From: Raphanus sativus
Lineage: Eukaryota; Streptophyta; Magnoliopsida; Brassicales; Brassicaceae
DNA length: 64,000 nt
Direction: 5' to 3'
NCBI RefSeq assembly: GCF_000801105.2
Contig: NC_079512.1
Span: 36,101,848-36,165,847, forward strand
Shown in pieces: positions 27,315-37,402 of this stretch (positions within the stretch are counted from its first letter, which is position 1; each line of letters starts with the position of its first letter). Both the position numbers and the translations under genes were made by a program. The notes beneath the pieces were generated by a model that did no database searches, had not been told where the DNA came from, and saw nothing but the letters and a program-made list of their open reading frames with translations.

Positions 27315-29202
27315 ATGAGTGTCTCTTTGAGTGTGATGACATTCAATCTTCATGATGATCAACCTGAAGAAAGCCCTAATTCATGGGACAAGAGGAAAGA
27401 TTTGTGTCTCAGTGTCATCACCAGTTACTCCCCCATTATTCTCTGCACCCAACAAGGTTCTCTCTTTCTCTTTCTTTCCATGGATGAATCAGTAGCTTGT
27501 TAGATCTCTCTTGCTTCTTCATATTTTGCTTATTCAGTATGAATGAATGCTGTAATATTTGTTCATTTGTTTTTGATCTTCATGTGTAGGTGTGAAGTCG
27601 CAGTTAGATTATATTCAGCAGGGTTTGCCAGGTACATACTATCTTTTTTCTTTTTTATAATGTGAATCTATGGAGATCTAGATCTAGATTCTATTTTTAG
27701 TATATATGTTAGTGTTGCTTAAATCTGATTTGCACTTGATGTGTCTGCATGTTATTCTCACATTTCCACATCCTTGCTGCTGCGATTTCTTTGAGACGAT
27801 GGTGGCATTTTGTATACTGTTTCTTTTCTTTGTTACTGCCTTCCTTATAGCTGAGAACCATGAAGCCTAGCTTCTTCCATTTCCACATGCCTTGACAATA
27901 CTTCAAATTGCATCGTGTCCTTGAACTTAAAGAGATAATGATGGTACTCTTCTTGGCTTGCAGCGTATGATCAATTTGGCACATCGAGAAAAGGGCCTCA
28001 GGATCCCACTGATGAATCTTGCACCATCTTCTACAACAAGGAAAAGGTAATATGCTTTTTTTTTTTTTTTAAAGAACTACATCAATGCCACCTTCTTGAT
28101 CCCGGTTTAATTATATACTAAATGCTAATTGAAGGTAGAGCTACTGGAGGGTGGAACATTTTGGTTGTCAGAGTCTCCTTCGGTCCCTGGAAGCAAGGCA
28201 TGGGGTTCTGATGTTCCTTGTATAGCTACATGGGCCATATCCTGATTACTGTGTGTGTGTGTGTGTGGTTGATGTCTGGCTAAACTGTTATTAGATTTAT
28301 ATATCAGGATTTTTGTGTGTTTCTTTGACAAGCTGCCTACACATTCCAACTGAGACAAGTGGAGCCGCCAGGTTTTTCGTTTCAGATAGTCAACACAAAC
28401 TTGGATGAAATCAGTCCTCGTGCCCGTAGGCGAAGTGCTCTTCTCACATGGCAACACATGGCATCGTTACCTCCCACCTTACCCGTTGTGTACTGTGGAG
28501 GATTCAACACACAGAAGGAATCAACAACCGGAAGGTTTCTCTTGGGCAGATCTAGGTAACTAACTTCACAAGTATGTTTGCTTTTCACTGACCTCAAAGA
28601 GAGTTTCCTTTCAGTGCTTCTACGTAATGCAATAATAGCTACACACCTTGTTCAACCTGTTGCAACTCGAAATGTTAATACTCCTTGGACTGCTGTGCTG
28701 ATAGATGGTATTTTGGGTATTCATCTAACTTGCAGAGAGCACGGTGTGGTAGGGGACATGAGAGACGCATGGCCAAGTGCCCGAGTACGAAAAAATGTGG
28801 CCCTCGTAAGAACATATCATGGTTTCAAAGGTACATAGAATGAAACATTACTCACCCTCTCATGAGCCATTAGAATCAATTATCTCTAGGGTTCCATATA
28901 TCATAACATATTGGGGACTTTGGTTAGGTGACAAGCAGGGAACGGTCGAGTTCCTGAAGCTAATATTCAGAGCTCTGTGTCTCTGCTGGGACAGACAGAC
29001 GCAAGATCTACACACGGATTGGATACTCTACAGAGGTAGGTCTGTAGTTCCCGTGATGTGCGAGGTGGTAAATGATAAGGTCGACGAGTTGTACCCTTCG
29101 TCTCACTACCCTGTGTTTGCTGAGTTTTTGCTTCCTCGTTCTGTAAGAATGCTTGAACCTACTCCTCCTGTTCCTGCTCCTGCCCAAGAAGAGGAAAGCT
29201 AG
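27315..29202 (+). CDS. DNase I-like (endonuclease/exonuclease/phosphatase fold) protein
   Basis: Seven exons: 27315-27456, 27590-27631, 27964-28046, 28135-28236, 28341-28555, 28736-28830, 28928-29202, giving 317 residues in frame. Six exon pairs use ordinary signals; the junction 28236/28341 is explained only by an AT-AC intron (see separate entry). The protein has the fold markers MTFNLHDD at the N-terminus, CTIFYNKEKVELLEGGTFWL, IVNTNLDE, YCGGFNTQKES and SSHYPVFAEF at the C-terminus. Two usual catalytic positions differ from active members: NTH becomes NTN and GDFN becomes GGFN, so hydrolytic activity is doubtful. The C-terminal His is kept. The substrate is unknown. Probable counterpart of At4g30900. 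Confidence 0.87.
28237..28340 (+). other. probable U12-type AT-AC intron
   Basis: The sequence after codon GCC starts ATATCCTGA, close to the minor-spliceosome donor ATATCCTTT. A branch-site match TTCTTTGAC (consensus TTCCTTRAC) lies at 28321-28329, and the intron ends CTAC twelve bases after the branch adenosine, within the usual 10-16. Joining GCC to ACATTC gives the continuous protein CIATWATFQL in phase 0. No GT-AG pair at this junction keeps both flanking peptides. A (TG)n tract lies inside the intron. Confidence 0.78.
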
Positions 29203-29560
29203 AACACTTGTTCCTGTCTTTTGCTTAAAGCTTTTGAAAAATGCTGATTGTATTGTTGTGCACATGAGCTCTGTTTTTCTAAGAGCCTGCTTAAACTTAT
29301 TCAAAGGAAATAACTATTGTTTATTTTGTTCTAAGATGAACAAGAAGCTTAAAAATTCTGCTCCAAAAAAACCCCAAGTTTTTGTTTCTTTGAAATATTA
29401 TCTCACTATCTATCATAGATCATGCGTTCATATGAAGACTCTCCATAACAAGGAGACGCCAAAAGGAAAGGAAAACAATGAGAACGGAATAAGCCCATCA
29501 ATATCTAAAGTAAATTATTCGGGGGCACAATGATTGGTCTCTGATCATGAGGTTTCATCT
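29203..29560. other. convergent 3' regions
   Basis: Space between the converging 3' ends of the DNase I-like gene and LAP. No additional gene or repeat recognised. Confidence 0.5.
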
Positions 29561-32062
29561 TTACGAAGAAGAATTGTTTTGTACCCACTCAACGAGAGTC
29601 GCAACTCCAAACCCGGTCGCAGCTTTCTTCTTCTCGTTCCACACCGGTCCAGCCATATCTATGTGCATCCACTCTACCTTCTCGTCCACAAACTGCAACC
29701 ATTCACCACACCCCGGTTCTTCGTTAGATAACTAAAGTGCAAGTATTAGAATCTGCTATTGGTTTCTACACTTCTCACCTGTTTCAAGAAGAGAGCCGCG
29801 GTGATTGATCCACCTGCACGGCCTCCAGTGTTAACCATATCTGCAACACCTGATTTCATCATCTCCCAGTAACTCTCTTCCATCGGCATTCTCCATAGCT
29901 TCTCCCCGCTTCTTTCTGATGCAGCAATTACCTCCTTTGCAAGCTCATCACTAGGCGTATATATGCCTGCAGAAAAAAAAAATATCAACATTCAATCATC
30001 ATGAATGAATGTAATTATACACAAACCTACGTACCTGCCATGGAATTTCCAAGAGCAATAATACAAGCTCCAGTCAACGTTGCAAGGTCAACAATCTGCA
30101 TATATTATTCAAAAGTTTTAGCAAAAACCAACAGAAACAATGTCTGAATTAGCCTTCTATAGCTTCTATGTATCAATAAATGAATAAAGTATCTCAAGCG
30201 ATACCTTATCGACGCCCTGGTTGCAAGCATAAACCAGAGCATCTGCCAGTGTTAGTCGCCCTTCGGCATCTGTGTTGTTAACCTGCACAATACCGCCAAC
30301 AAATTAGTTTGTTGTAAAGAGAAAACAAAAGAAATCTCAGAAGTGTTTGAAGCTGGACTCCTACAGGAAATAGTGTTTATGATACCTCAATTGTCTTTCC
30401 GTTTGAGGCTGTGATGACATCTCCAGGTCTCATTCCAGTACCACTTATCATATTCTCACACGCTGCGACAATGAAGTGCACCTAATTGTGCAAAAAGGCA
30501 ATTGTTAAAGAACATTCTCGTTAACTCAGAAACTCAAGTTTCGTGTGATTAACCTCAACACCGGGAGGCTTAATTTGACCAATGGCCTTCGCAGCGCCAA
30601 GAACAGCAGCTGAACCTCCCATATCAAATTTCATGAGCTCAATTAAGCAACCTGGTCCGGTCTTAATGTTGTAGCCACCACTGTGAATAAAAAGCATATG
30701 GTCAACAAACAATAAGCACAGTAATAAAAAGATATTGATGCAACAAAGGTAAAGGTGAACAGGAGACAACTGCACTAGTTGATTACCTGTCAAATGTCAA
30801 TCCTTTTCCAACAAGAGCAAGTTTGGTCTTGACAGGGCCACTAGAAGGTTTGTAGACAAGGTGGATGAAACGAGGTGGATTAGCTGAAGCAGCAGCAACA
30901 GCAAGATAAGAACCCATCTTCAACTCTTTGCATTGCTCCTCATTCAAGATGTTTGCAGTCATGACATCACTGTACATGGAAGCCAGATTTGAGGCCTCCT
31001 CAGCTAGTACAGCTGTATAGAGATACAATGACGTTATAAACTTCAATACACACACATATTAACAGTATGATGCTCCAAAAACAATCCATATACCAGGGGT
31101 GAGAACGTTGGCTGGTGAATTAACGAGTTCCCTCCCGAAAATCACGCCATAAGAAACATCTTGAGCATACTTAAGCTTCTTTTCTAGTTCAGGTCCAGTT
31201 CCAAAGCCAATGATATCCACAGATTTGAGAGATGGTTTCTTTGACTCAGACTTATACCTGCTGTCTTCAAACAAACCAAGCACTGTTCCTGAAGCAATAG
31301 CTGAAGCAGAAGTGAGCTTCGATTCATTAGACTCTGAGGAGGCGAGAACAACTGCAACGCTACTAGCTTGAGAAGCTTTTGCAGCTGCAGCAACAGCCTC
31401 GCCGAGACTCTGAAAAGCCGAAGGAGACGAGGCGGATTTTCCAAGACCAATCAGACCCACACGCTTAGACGCGAGACCCGGGAGTCTAAGAACAGTTGAT
31501 TGTCCTGGTTTCCCGGAGAAATCTTCCTCGGAAGAGACGTCAGCAAGAAGTCCACCCAAGTGAGCGTCGAGCTTGCTCAGTATCGGCTTCTGGAACTTGG
31601 AGTTCACGTCCTTGGCCATGTCTTTCTCCGTCACGCCAACGGCGAGTATGTCACCTTTCCACTCCGTCACGTCGATGTCCTTCGCCGCGAATGAGACCTA
31701 ATCAGACGAATCAAAATCCGGTCAACAGTCACATAAAATAGTCAAACAAACTCGAACGCAATCGAATCACTAAACTAACAAATCAACGAAACAGTGACTA
31801 GAATCGATTATAGAGAAATCGAATGAATGACAACCTTTGGATGATCGACGGAGTTGGCCTGAGTGAAGCCGAGAGTAGCTTGTGCGAGTGTGTGGGCCAT
31901 GGCTCTTCCTCTAGAAGAATGGTAAAGAGGCGTTACGGCGAGAGCGAGTGGTAACCGGAATCGGAGGAAACTCGAGGAGAGTGGTGACGGAGAGGAAGAG
32001 AAGGAACGGAAATGGAATCGAGCAGAAGAAGAAGCAACGGATGTAACTAAAGTGACGGCCAT
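29561..32062 (-). CDS. LAP2: leucine aminopeptidase (M17 family), plastid-type
   Basis: Nine exons on the minus strand: 31835-32062, 31094-31697, 30787-31012, 30554-30680, 30386-30481, 30205-30282, 30035-30095, 29779-29966 and 29561-29692, giving 579 residues. The first 50 residues are Ser/Arg-rich without acids, consistent with plastid targeting; a second Met (MAHTLAQ) about residue 54 could be a cytosolic start. The C-terminal M17 domain shows [29 protein letters not shown] and the signature [14 protein letters not shown] near residues 430-443, which supply the two-metal ligands. It cleaves N-terminal Leu and other residues and works as a hexamer. Arabidopsis has two adjacent genes here (At4g30910 LAP3 and At4g30920 LAP2); only one is present, so LAP2 versus LAP3 cannot be settled by eye. 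Confidence 0.93.
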
Positions 32063-32604
32063 TTGCGAAACGCACGGAGACGAAGCCGCCGTGTGTTTAT
32101 CTTCTACTAGTACACTATTTTAATTGACTTCACCCATATGATACTATCCGACTCGGCCCACCCGGCTCGGGTCGTGTCCTTACCTGGCCCGCTACGTATC
32201 TGGATATATCATATTTTAACGCAGTAACTAGAAAATTATCTGAATAACCATATTCGAAATATCATTTTATTTTTTATTTTATTTTCGTATATCATTTTAT
32301 GCTTAAAATTAAGAACAAAAATTCAACATGTATACATTTAACAGCACAAAAGCCGAGTAAGACCACTGTTCCGGCATATCTTTATTCATGAATTTTGAAA
32401 CAAAAAACAAACAAAATCAAGAAGCTTGAGCGAGTTCCAATACAAATAAGAGCATAATCAAACAGTGGAGTTGAACGAGATAACTAAGGCAATCACGTTC
32501 ATATCTTAGGAGCCTAGTAATTAGTAATTACCAAGGCCTTTTCGTCCTTTAAGCCACTAGTAGTCGTGGCATCAGCAAGAAAGAGAAAAAAGCAGTTCTT
32601 CTCT
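32063..32604. other. spacer between LAP start and NFD1 end
   Basis: Holds the LAP promoter and leader and the NFD1 3' region. No further gene recognised. Confidence 0.5.
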
Positions 32605-34053
32605 TCAACCAACTAGCTCAGCCTCTGGTTGCTCTGTATCAGCCGACTTGGAAGGCTTACGGACAATCTCTGGTTCTGGTTTCTCAATTCCTTGGATATC
32701 CGTTATTCTCAACTTTGTTAATTCCTGGACATCAAGCAAGCGTTAAATGATCAAAAACAACAAACATACATGTTGAAAAGAAAGGAACTGACAAAGCTGA
32801 AACAAATAAGGGATACCTGTCGATGTCCTGTGGTTCTCCTATAATTCTTCCTTCGTTTCTTTTTGAAAATGAGCACTTTTTCATCCAATGCCTGTCACTC
32901 ACACAAAAAGGTTTTCAAACTAGTTAGACGCACGGGGATGACAGCAAGCTATTAGTACATGAGTAAAATCCTTCTACGCCTCACCTATTCTACATCAAGA
33001 CATTCATTAATTATGTGGCCACCAAACAATAGATGAGGACTAATCTAACAACTTGTAGTCCATACAGTATTCCTCAAGGCTTTCATTCAAACTCCTAGCA
33101 TTAGCTTATTAAGTTTATGTCTCACCCATCATCAGATGCAGCAAGCAAATTCTCATGAAAATAATTTTCCTGAGTAATACACTCTCAGCAATATGCTATT
33201 TTCAATTGTCAATTTTTTCTTTCATATGCACAGCTTCCCTAGTAACTTTTATAATAGACGTAGCAAGACAAAGAGACAACTTACATGCTCTTCCACAACA
33301 GCATGAACAGTGGCATCAGGCAAGACAGGCCTACCAATAATCGTCTGGCTTGCCGATCCCAATAGAAGAACCTTCGTCAGTGTCAGCTGCCAAAAGAGAC
33401 AAGATTTAACAACAATTACAAAACATAAACAAATGTAACAATCTTCAAGAAGAAGAAGAAGAAGAGCATACCTTATCATTGATGTCACAGAATTTCAACT
33501 TCTCAGTGAAAATAGAGTCTCCGTTGCTTACTTTGAACTGATGCGAACCAATCTACAGCGAGAGAGTGTGAATCAAAACATTCAACATCATCAGCGAGAG
33601 AGTTGAAATGAAACTAGGGAGTTTTTTTTTTTGTCTGAGCAGACACGAAACCTGAACAACGGCAAAGACAGGCTCGTAGGGTTTGAAGAGTCGCTCCGAA
33701 GGTTTGAGAGGACCCATCACCTTGTACCCTATCTCCGCCGCCGCCTCCACTTTCTCCGCCGGTGAATATTCCCTTTCTACTTCCATCTCCGCCGAATCCT
33801 CGTACTCCTCCTCATCTTCTCCATCGCTGCTTTCATCAGTATCGTTTGTTTTCGAAGCGAAATGGCGACCTTGGGAACGACTGTACCAAGGGAAGTCCCT
33901 AGCGAGAGATCGATTCTGTACTGGGGCCTCGTGAGTAATGCTGGTACCGGAAAGCTCTAATCCCCGAAGTGAAGAGATCGAGCGCGTCTGGTTGATCGAG
34001 AAAACCGTCGTGGCGCGGCGGCTCAACTCGCGAATGCATCGAAGGCTCGCCAT
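32605..34053 (-). CDS. NFD1: mitochondrial 50S-type ribosomal protein L21 (NFD1-like)
   Basis: Five exons on the minus strand: 33652-34053, 33472-33552, 33285-33386, 32817-32891 and 32605-32724, giving 259 residues. The N-terminus MASLRCIRELSRRATTVFSI is an Arg/Ser-rich presequence as for mitochondria. An acidic linker (ESSDGEDEEEYEDSAEMEVE) follows, then the L21 fold: PVFAVVQIGSHQFKVSNGD, VLLLGSASQTIIGRPVLPDA, ALDEKVLIFKKKRRKNYRRT and GHRQELTKLRITDI, which bind 23S rRNA. The last 25 residues are a variable tail. An in-frame start further upstream exists but the ATG at 34053 begins the presequence. NFD1 (At4g30930) is needed for karyogamy in Arabidopsis gametophytes. Confidence 0.93.
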
Positions 34054-34922
34054 CGGAGACCCACCAGGCTTAGGGTTTTTACGGAGACTAGAAAGGGTTT
34101 TTGTTGTCCTTGTTTTGTCAACTTGAAGTAACTCTCTATACCAGTCAGAGGATATCATTCATATGAATATCTTAGACCATCTTCGACAATGTATTTTGTT
34201 ATTTTTATTTTTGAAAAAGAAAATTATAATAGAGATAGATTACACCAACGTATTTTGCTATAACAGTAGTCTTCAAAACATACATGGAGAAATTCTCTTA
34301 GATAGTCATTTTAAATTTTTATCACAAAAATAACATCACAATAAAAAAATATGATCAAAATAAATTTTATTAAAGGGTAAATACATATTTATAACCTTTT
34401 GGTTAACTAATTTAATACTTAAGTTTATAGTTAAAATGTAGGGTTTTAGGATTAGAAATTGTTCAAATTTTTAAATATAAAAATAAATATTAAAATTTTC
34501 AAAATAAAAATGTGTTATTTTGGTTATTTATTATTTGAAAACTATTTTTACGACAAAAAAAAATAAAAATTGCTATTTGAGGCCAATTACTTTTTCTCCC
34601 ATAATATTTCTATAATATTTTTTGTGCTAAGTAGTTTGAAATTGTTTACATTTAGAAAAGGGAAATTACAATCCCATATTAAAAAGTTACAAAATATTGT
34701 TTGTGATATATACAGTTTTAAAATTTTCCTTGTACAAAAGGAAATAATAATCCAAAAAAAGTTACAAGATGTTATTTAAGATAAATAGTTAGAAATAATT
34801 TACTAATTAGAAAAAGGAAATCACAACATATATATAAATAACACATGTATGATGTATAGATGTGATCTCTCCACTGATATTTCTCTCGAAGAAACAAAAC
34901 AAGCTCTAATTCTCCAACGATC
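34054..34922. other. spacer with MITE-type end and promoter of secreted-protein gene 1
   Basis: Near 34172 the sequence TTAGACCATCTTCGACAATG resembles the left end of the MITE at 20615, but a matching right end is not clear. The rest is AT-rich. From about 34640 onward it resembles the region upstream of the second copy at 36213, so the promoter was duplicated together with the gene. Confidence 0.45.
34829..34840 (+). promoter_or_regulatory. TATA box of secreted-protein gene 1
   Basis: TATATATAAATA followed by ACACATGT, about 90 bases before the start codon at 34923. The same arrangement precedes the paralogue at 36213. Confidence 0.6.
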
Positions 34923-35297
34923 ATGACTACTCGGTTCCCAAAGATCATCTTCATCGCCTTCCTCGTCTTGCTTTTTGTTGAAGTTTCACAAGCTCGTTGG
35001 GGTGAGCCAACTATCTATGAAATAGACGGTGAAATAGTCGAATTTTATAAACATTGGCATGTGAAGAAGGTCGAGGATATTGATGACGTGATCAACGAGG
35101 AGGTTAAATCTACTTACATCGGCGACTTGCATGCGGAGCTAATGGACAGATACGGCGCCAAATTGATGTGGAGGGTTGATGTTTTTCTGTGTGCTTGTTT
35201 CTCTTTGTTGTTGACAGATTTAGTTTTCAAGATTTTCTTTTGTATTGTCAGCAGATGCTCTGCTAGGATTTCAAAACCCATTAGATGTTATGTGTAA
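34923..35297 (+). CDS. small secreted or membrane protein of unknown family, tandem copy 1
   Basis: A single open frame of 124 residues. A clear signal peptide (MTTRFPKIIFIAFLVLLFVE, cleavage probably after VSQA) is followed by an acidic segment RWGEPTIYEIDGEIVEFYKH, then EVKSTYIGDLHAELMDRYGA, a hydrophobic stretch near residues 80-107 and a basic Cys-containing tail SRCSARISKPIRCYV. I do not recognise the family. The paralogue 1,290 bases downstream keeps the same architecture. In the tail, three of five codon differences between copies are silent, which supports translation to the end. The T-rich hydrophobic segment could conceivably be an unspliced intron, but the splice pairs tested lead to an early stop. 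Confidence 0.75.
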   Translation: MTTRFPKIIFIAFLVLLFVEVSQARWGEPTIYEIDGEIVEFYKHWHVKKVEDIDDVINEEVKSTYIGDLHAELMDRYGAKLMWRVDVFLCACFSLLLTDLVFKIFFCIVSRCSARISKPIRCYV

Positions 35298-36128
35298 CAA
35301 TACAAGTCGATAATCGATTGTTGTTTTTTTTGGAGTATTCAATCATTGCTCAAATCTTATTATTTTAATTAATGTCTTTGGACAACCGACAAGTTCTTAT
35401 ACTGTGTATTTAAGTTATATTTGGTTCGTTTGAACTTTGTTTCCAAGAAAAGCTAATGTTGCATACGCGATAGAGATGGAATAGATGTGTGGTGAATGAG
35501 TTTGAGGATTTAGGGTTTATTGATGATCTGAGGATGTCTGGAGGAGGGAGTAGTGTGAAGTGGTGGTGAGTGATCTAGGTTAAAAGAAAAGAAGTTATGA
35601 TCATGGCTCCATTGGTGGGGATCACTTGTTTGCGTTGTCCAGCGAGCAGAGCGTCTTTGTTGTGTCGGAGACTGAATCATCTGATGATTTACAGTTTTTT
35701 AAAGCAAAAAATAATATTTTTATAAATAAAAAATCAAAAGAATAAAAGTGATCGTAGTTTTTTACATAATTTGGTTGGTATTAAATCCAAACCTAACCAA
35801 AATTTAAAAATATGTAAAATGGATTTAAATCTCTAGCCTTAGAAAAAAAAAATCGAATAGATTTAAACCGAGTTCCAACATCCATCCCTACTTTCACTCA
35901 AACAAATAAAATATCAATATAGAGAAAAAGTTACAATAATATACTTGAGATAAATAGTTCGATAACAATTTCCTTATTTATAAATAGTTTAAAATTATTC
36001 ATCTTATAAAAATATTACAATCTCAAATAAAAAATAAAGTTTTCCTTATTAAAAAGGAAATTACAGTCCGGCCCAAAAAGTTATTAGAGATAAAATAATT
36101 TAAAAAAATTCCTAACAGAGAAAACAAT

Positions 36129-36139
36129 ATATATAAATA
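36129..36139 (+). promoter_or_regulatory. TATA box of secreted-protein gene 2
   Basis: ATATATATAAATAA context about 75-85 bases before the start at 36213, matching the position in copy 1. Confidence 0.6.
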
Positions 36140-36212
36140 AACATGTGTCTACGTGATCTCTCATGTGTGATCGCTCTCTCAGAGAACCAAAACAAGCCCC
36201 AATTCTACAACG

Positions 36213-36584
36213 ATGACTACAAGGTTCTCTAAGTTCAGCGTCGTCTTCCTCGTCTTGCTTTTGGTTGAAGTCTCACAAGCTCGTTGGGGTGATGTCTATG
36301 AAATAGACGGTGAAATAGTCGATATTTATGAATATTGGCATCTGAAGAAGGCGCAAGGTAATAACTATGAGCTAACTAACGAGGAGGAGGTGAAATCGAC
36401 GTACATCTGCGACTTGCATGCGAAGCTTATTGACAAATATGGCGTCACTTTGATGTGGAGGATTGATGTTTTTATTTGTCTCTGTTTCTCTTTAATGTTT
36501 ACAGATTTAGTTTTTACGTTTTCCTTTTGTATAGTCAGCAGATGTTCTGCTAGGGTTTCTAAACCCATCAGATGTTATGCGTAA
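36213..36584 (+). CDS. small secreted or membrane protein of unknown family, tandem copy 2
   Basis: A 123-residue paralogue of the gene at 34923. Signal peptide MTTRFSKFSVVFLVLLLVEV, then ARWGDVYEIDGEIVDIYEYW, VKSTYICDLHAKLIDKYGV, a hydrophobic stretch and the tail SRCSARVSKPIRCYA. Relative to copy 1 it has small indels in the acidic linker and one extra Cys (STYIC). The leader before the ATG is also similar, including AACCAAAACAAGC. Function unknown. Secretion is inferred from the N-terminus; the second hydrophobic stretch might instead anchor it in a membrane. Confidence 0.75.
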   Translation: MTTRFSKFSVVFLVLLLVEVSQARWGDVYEIDGEIVDIYEYWHLKKAQGNNYELTNEEEVKSTYICDLHAKLIDKYGVTLMWRIDVFICLCFSLMFTDLVFTFSFCIVSRCSARVSKPIRCYA

Positions 36585-37402
36585 TAATAGAAGTCTATAT
36601 GTTTAATTTGTTGTTGTTCTTTTTTGGGTTATTCAACGAATATTGCACAAATTTTATTATTTTGTTGTTCCGAGCGATGTGATATGTATGTTCTTGTGTA
36701 AATTATGATTGCGTGTATCTCAAGTTACAGTTGGTTCTTATATAGTTACAGTTGGTTCCAAGCAAAGATAACGTTGCATTAGATTGTTGATATAGGGTCT
36801 CTCATATGTTTGGTGTGTGAGGAGTTGGGACGCAATAACGATGGAATAGATATGTGTGGTGAATGAGTCTGGAGATTTAGGGTTATTGATGATCTGAGAA
36901 TGTCTGGAGGAGGGAGTAGTGTGAGTGGTGATTGATCTAGGCTAAAAAAAAAAAGCTATGATCAAGGCTCCATTGGTGGGGATCAGTTGTTTACGTTGTT
37001 CAGCGAGTAGAGTGTTGGTGTTGGAGTATGAGACTGTGCCAATTAGGATAATCTGACGATTTAGTTTATATGTTACCTTGCCTTAAGACTGTTTATTGAT
37101 TTTTATGTTGTAGGGTTGTAAGTAAAGACGAGAGAATAGTACATATATTAATATGTGTTCCAAAAAAACGGTAAGACATATCAAAGAGAATAAAAACGAT
37201 ATCTATCTCTTTAGACAGACTTGTTCAAGCAAAGAAAGTGATCATAGAATTGCAAACGGGTAGCCAGTTTTCGTTTTTTTTTTGATAAAGTTTATAAGAT
37301 GCAGTGTATAAAAACATTAGGAGAAAGCTTATCGCTAGAAAAGCTTACAAGATAGTGAATATCATTGGCGATTTCAAAAAATAATACAAAGGCTGCCATG
37401 AA

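Larger units (their letters stand above)
35440..37020. repeat. duplicated 3' flanks of the secreted-protein genes
   Basis: The region after copy 1 (about 35480-35660) and after copy 2 (about 36840-37020) share GGTGAATGAGT, TTGATGATCTGAG, TGTCTGGAGGAGGGAGTAGT and GGCTCCATTGGTGGGGATCA. With the matching promoters this shows that a unit of at least 1 kb was duplicated in tandem. The space between the copies (about 35700-36120) is AT-rich. Confidence 0.75.

Noticed and set aside
28230..28332. GT-AG splice alternative for the DNase I-like gene (donor CCTT|GTATAG, acceptor ACAAG)
   Set aside because: It deletes the conserved CIATWA peptide and inserts SAY; the AT-AC option fits donor, branch and acceptor and keeps protein continuity.
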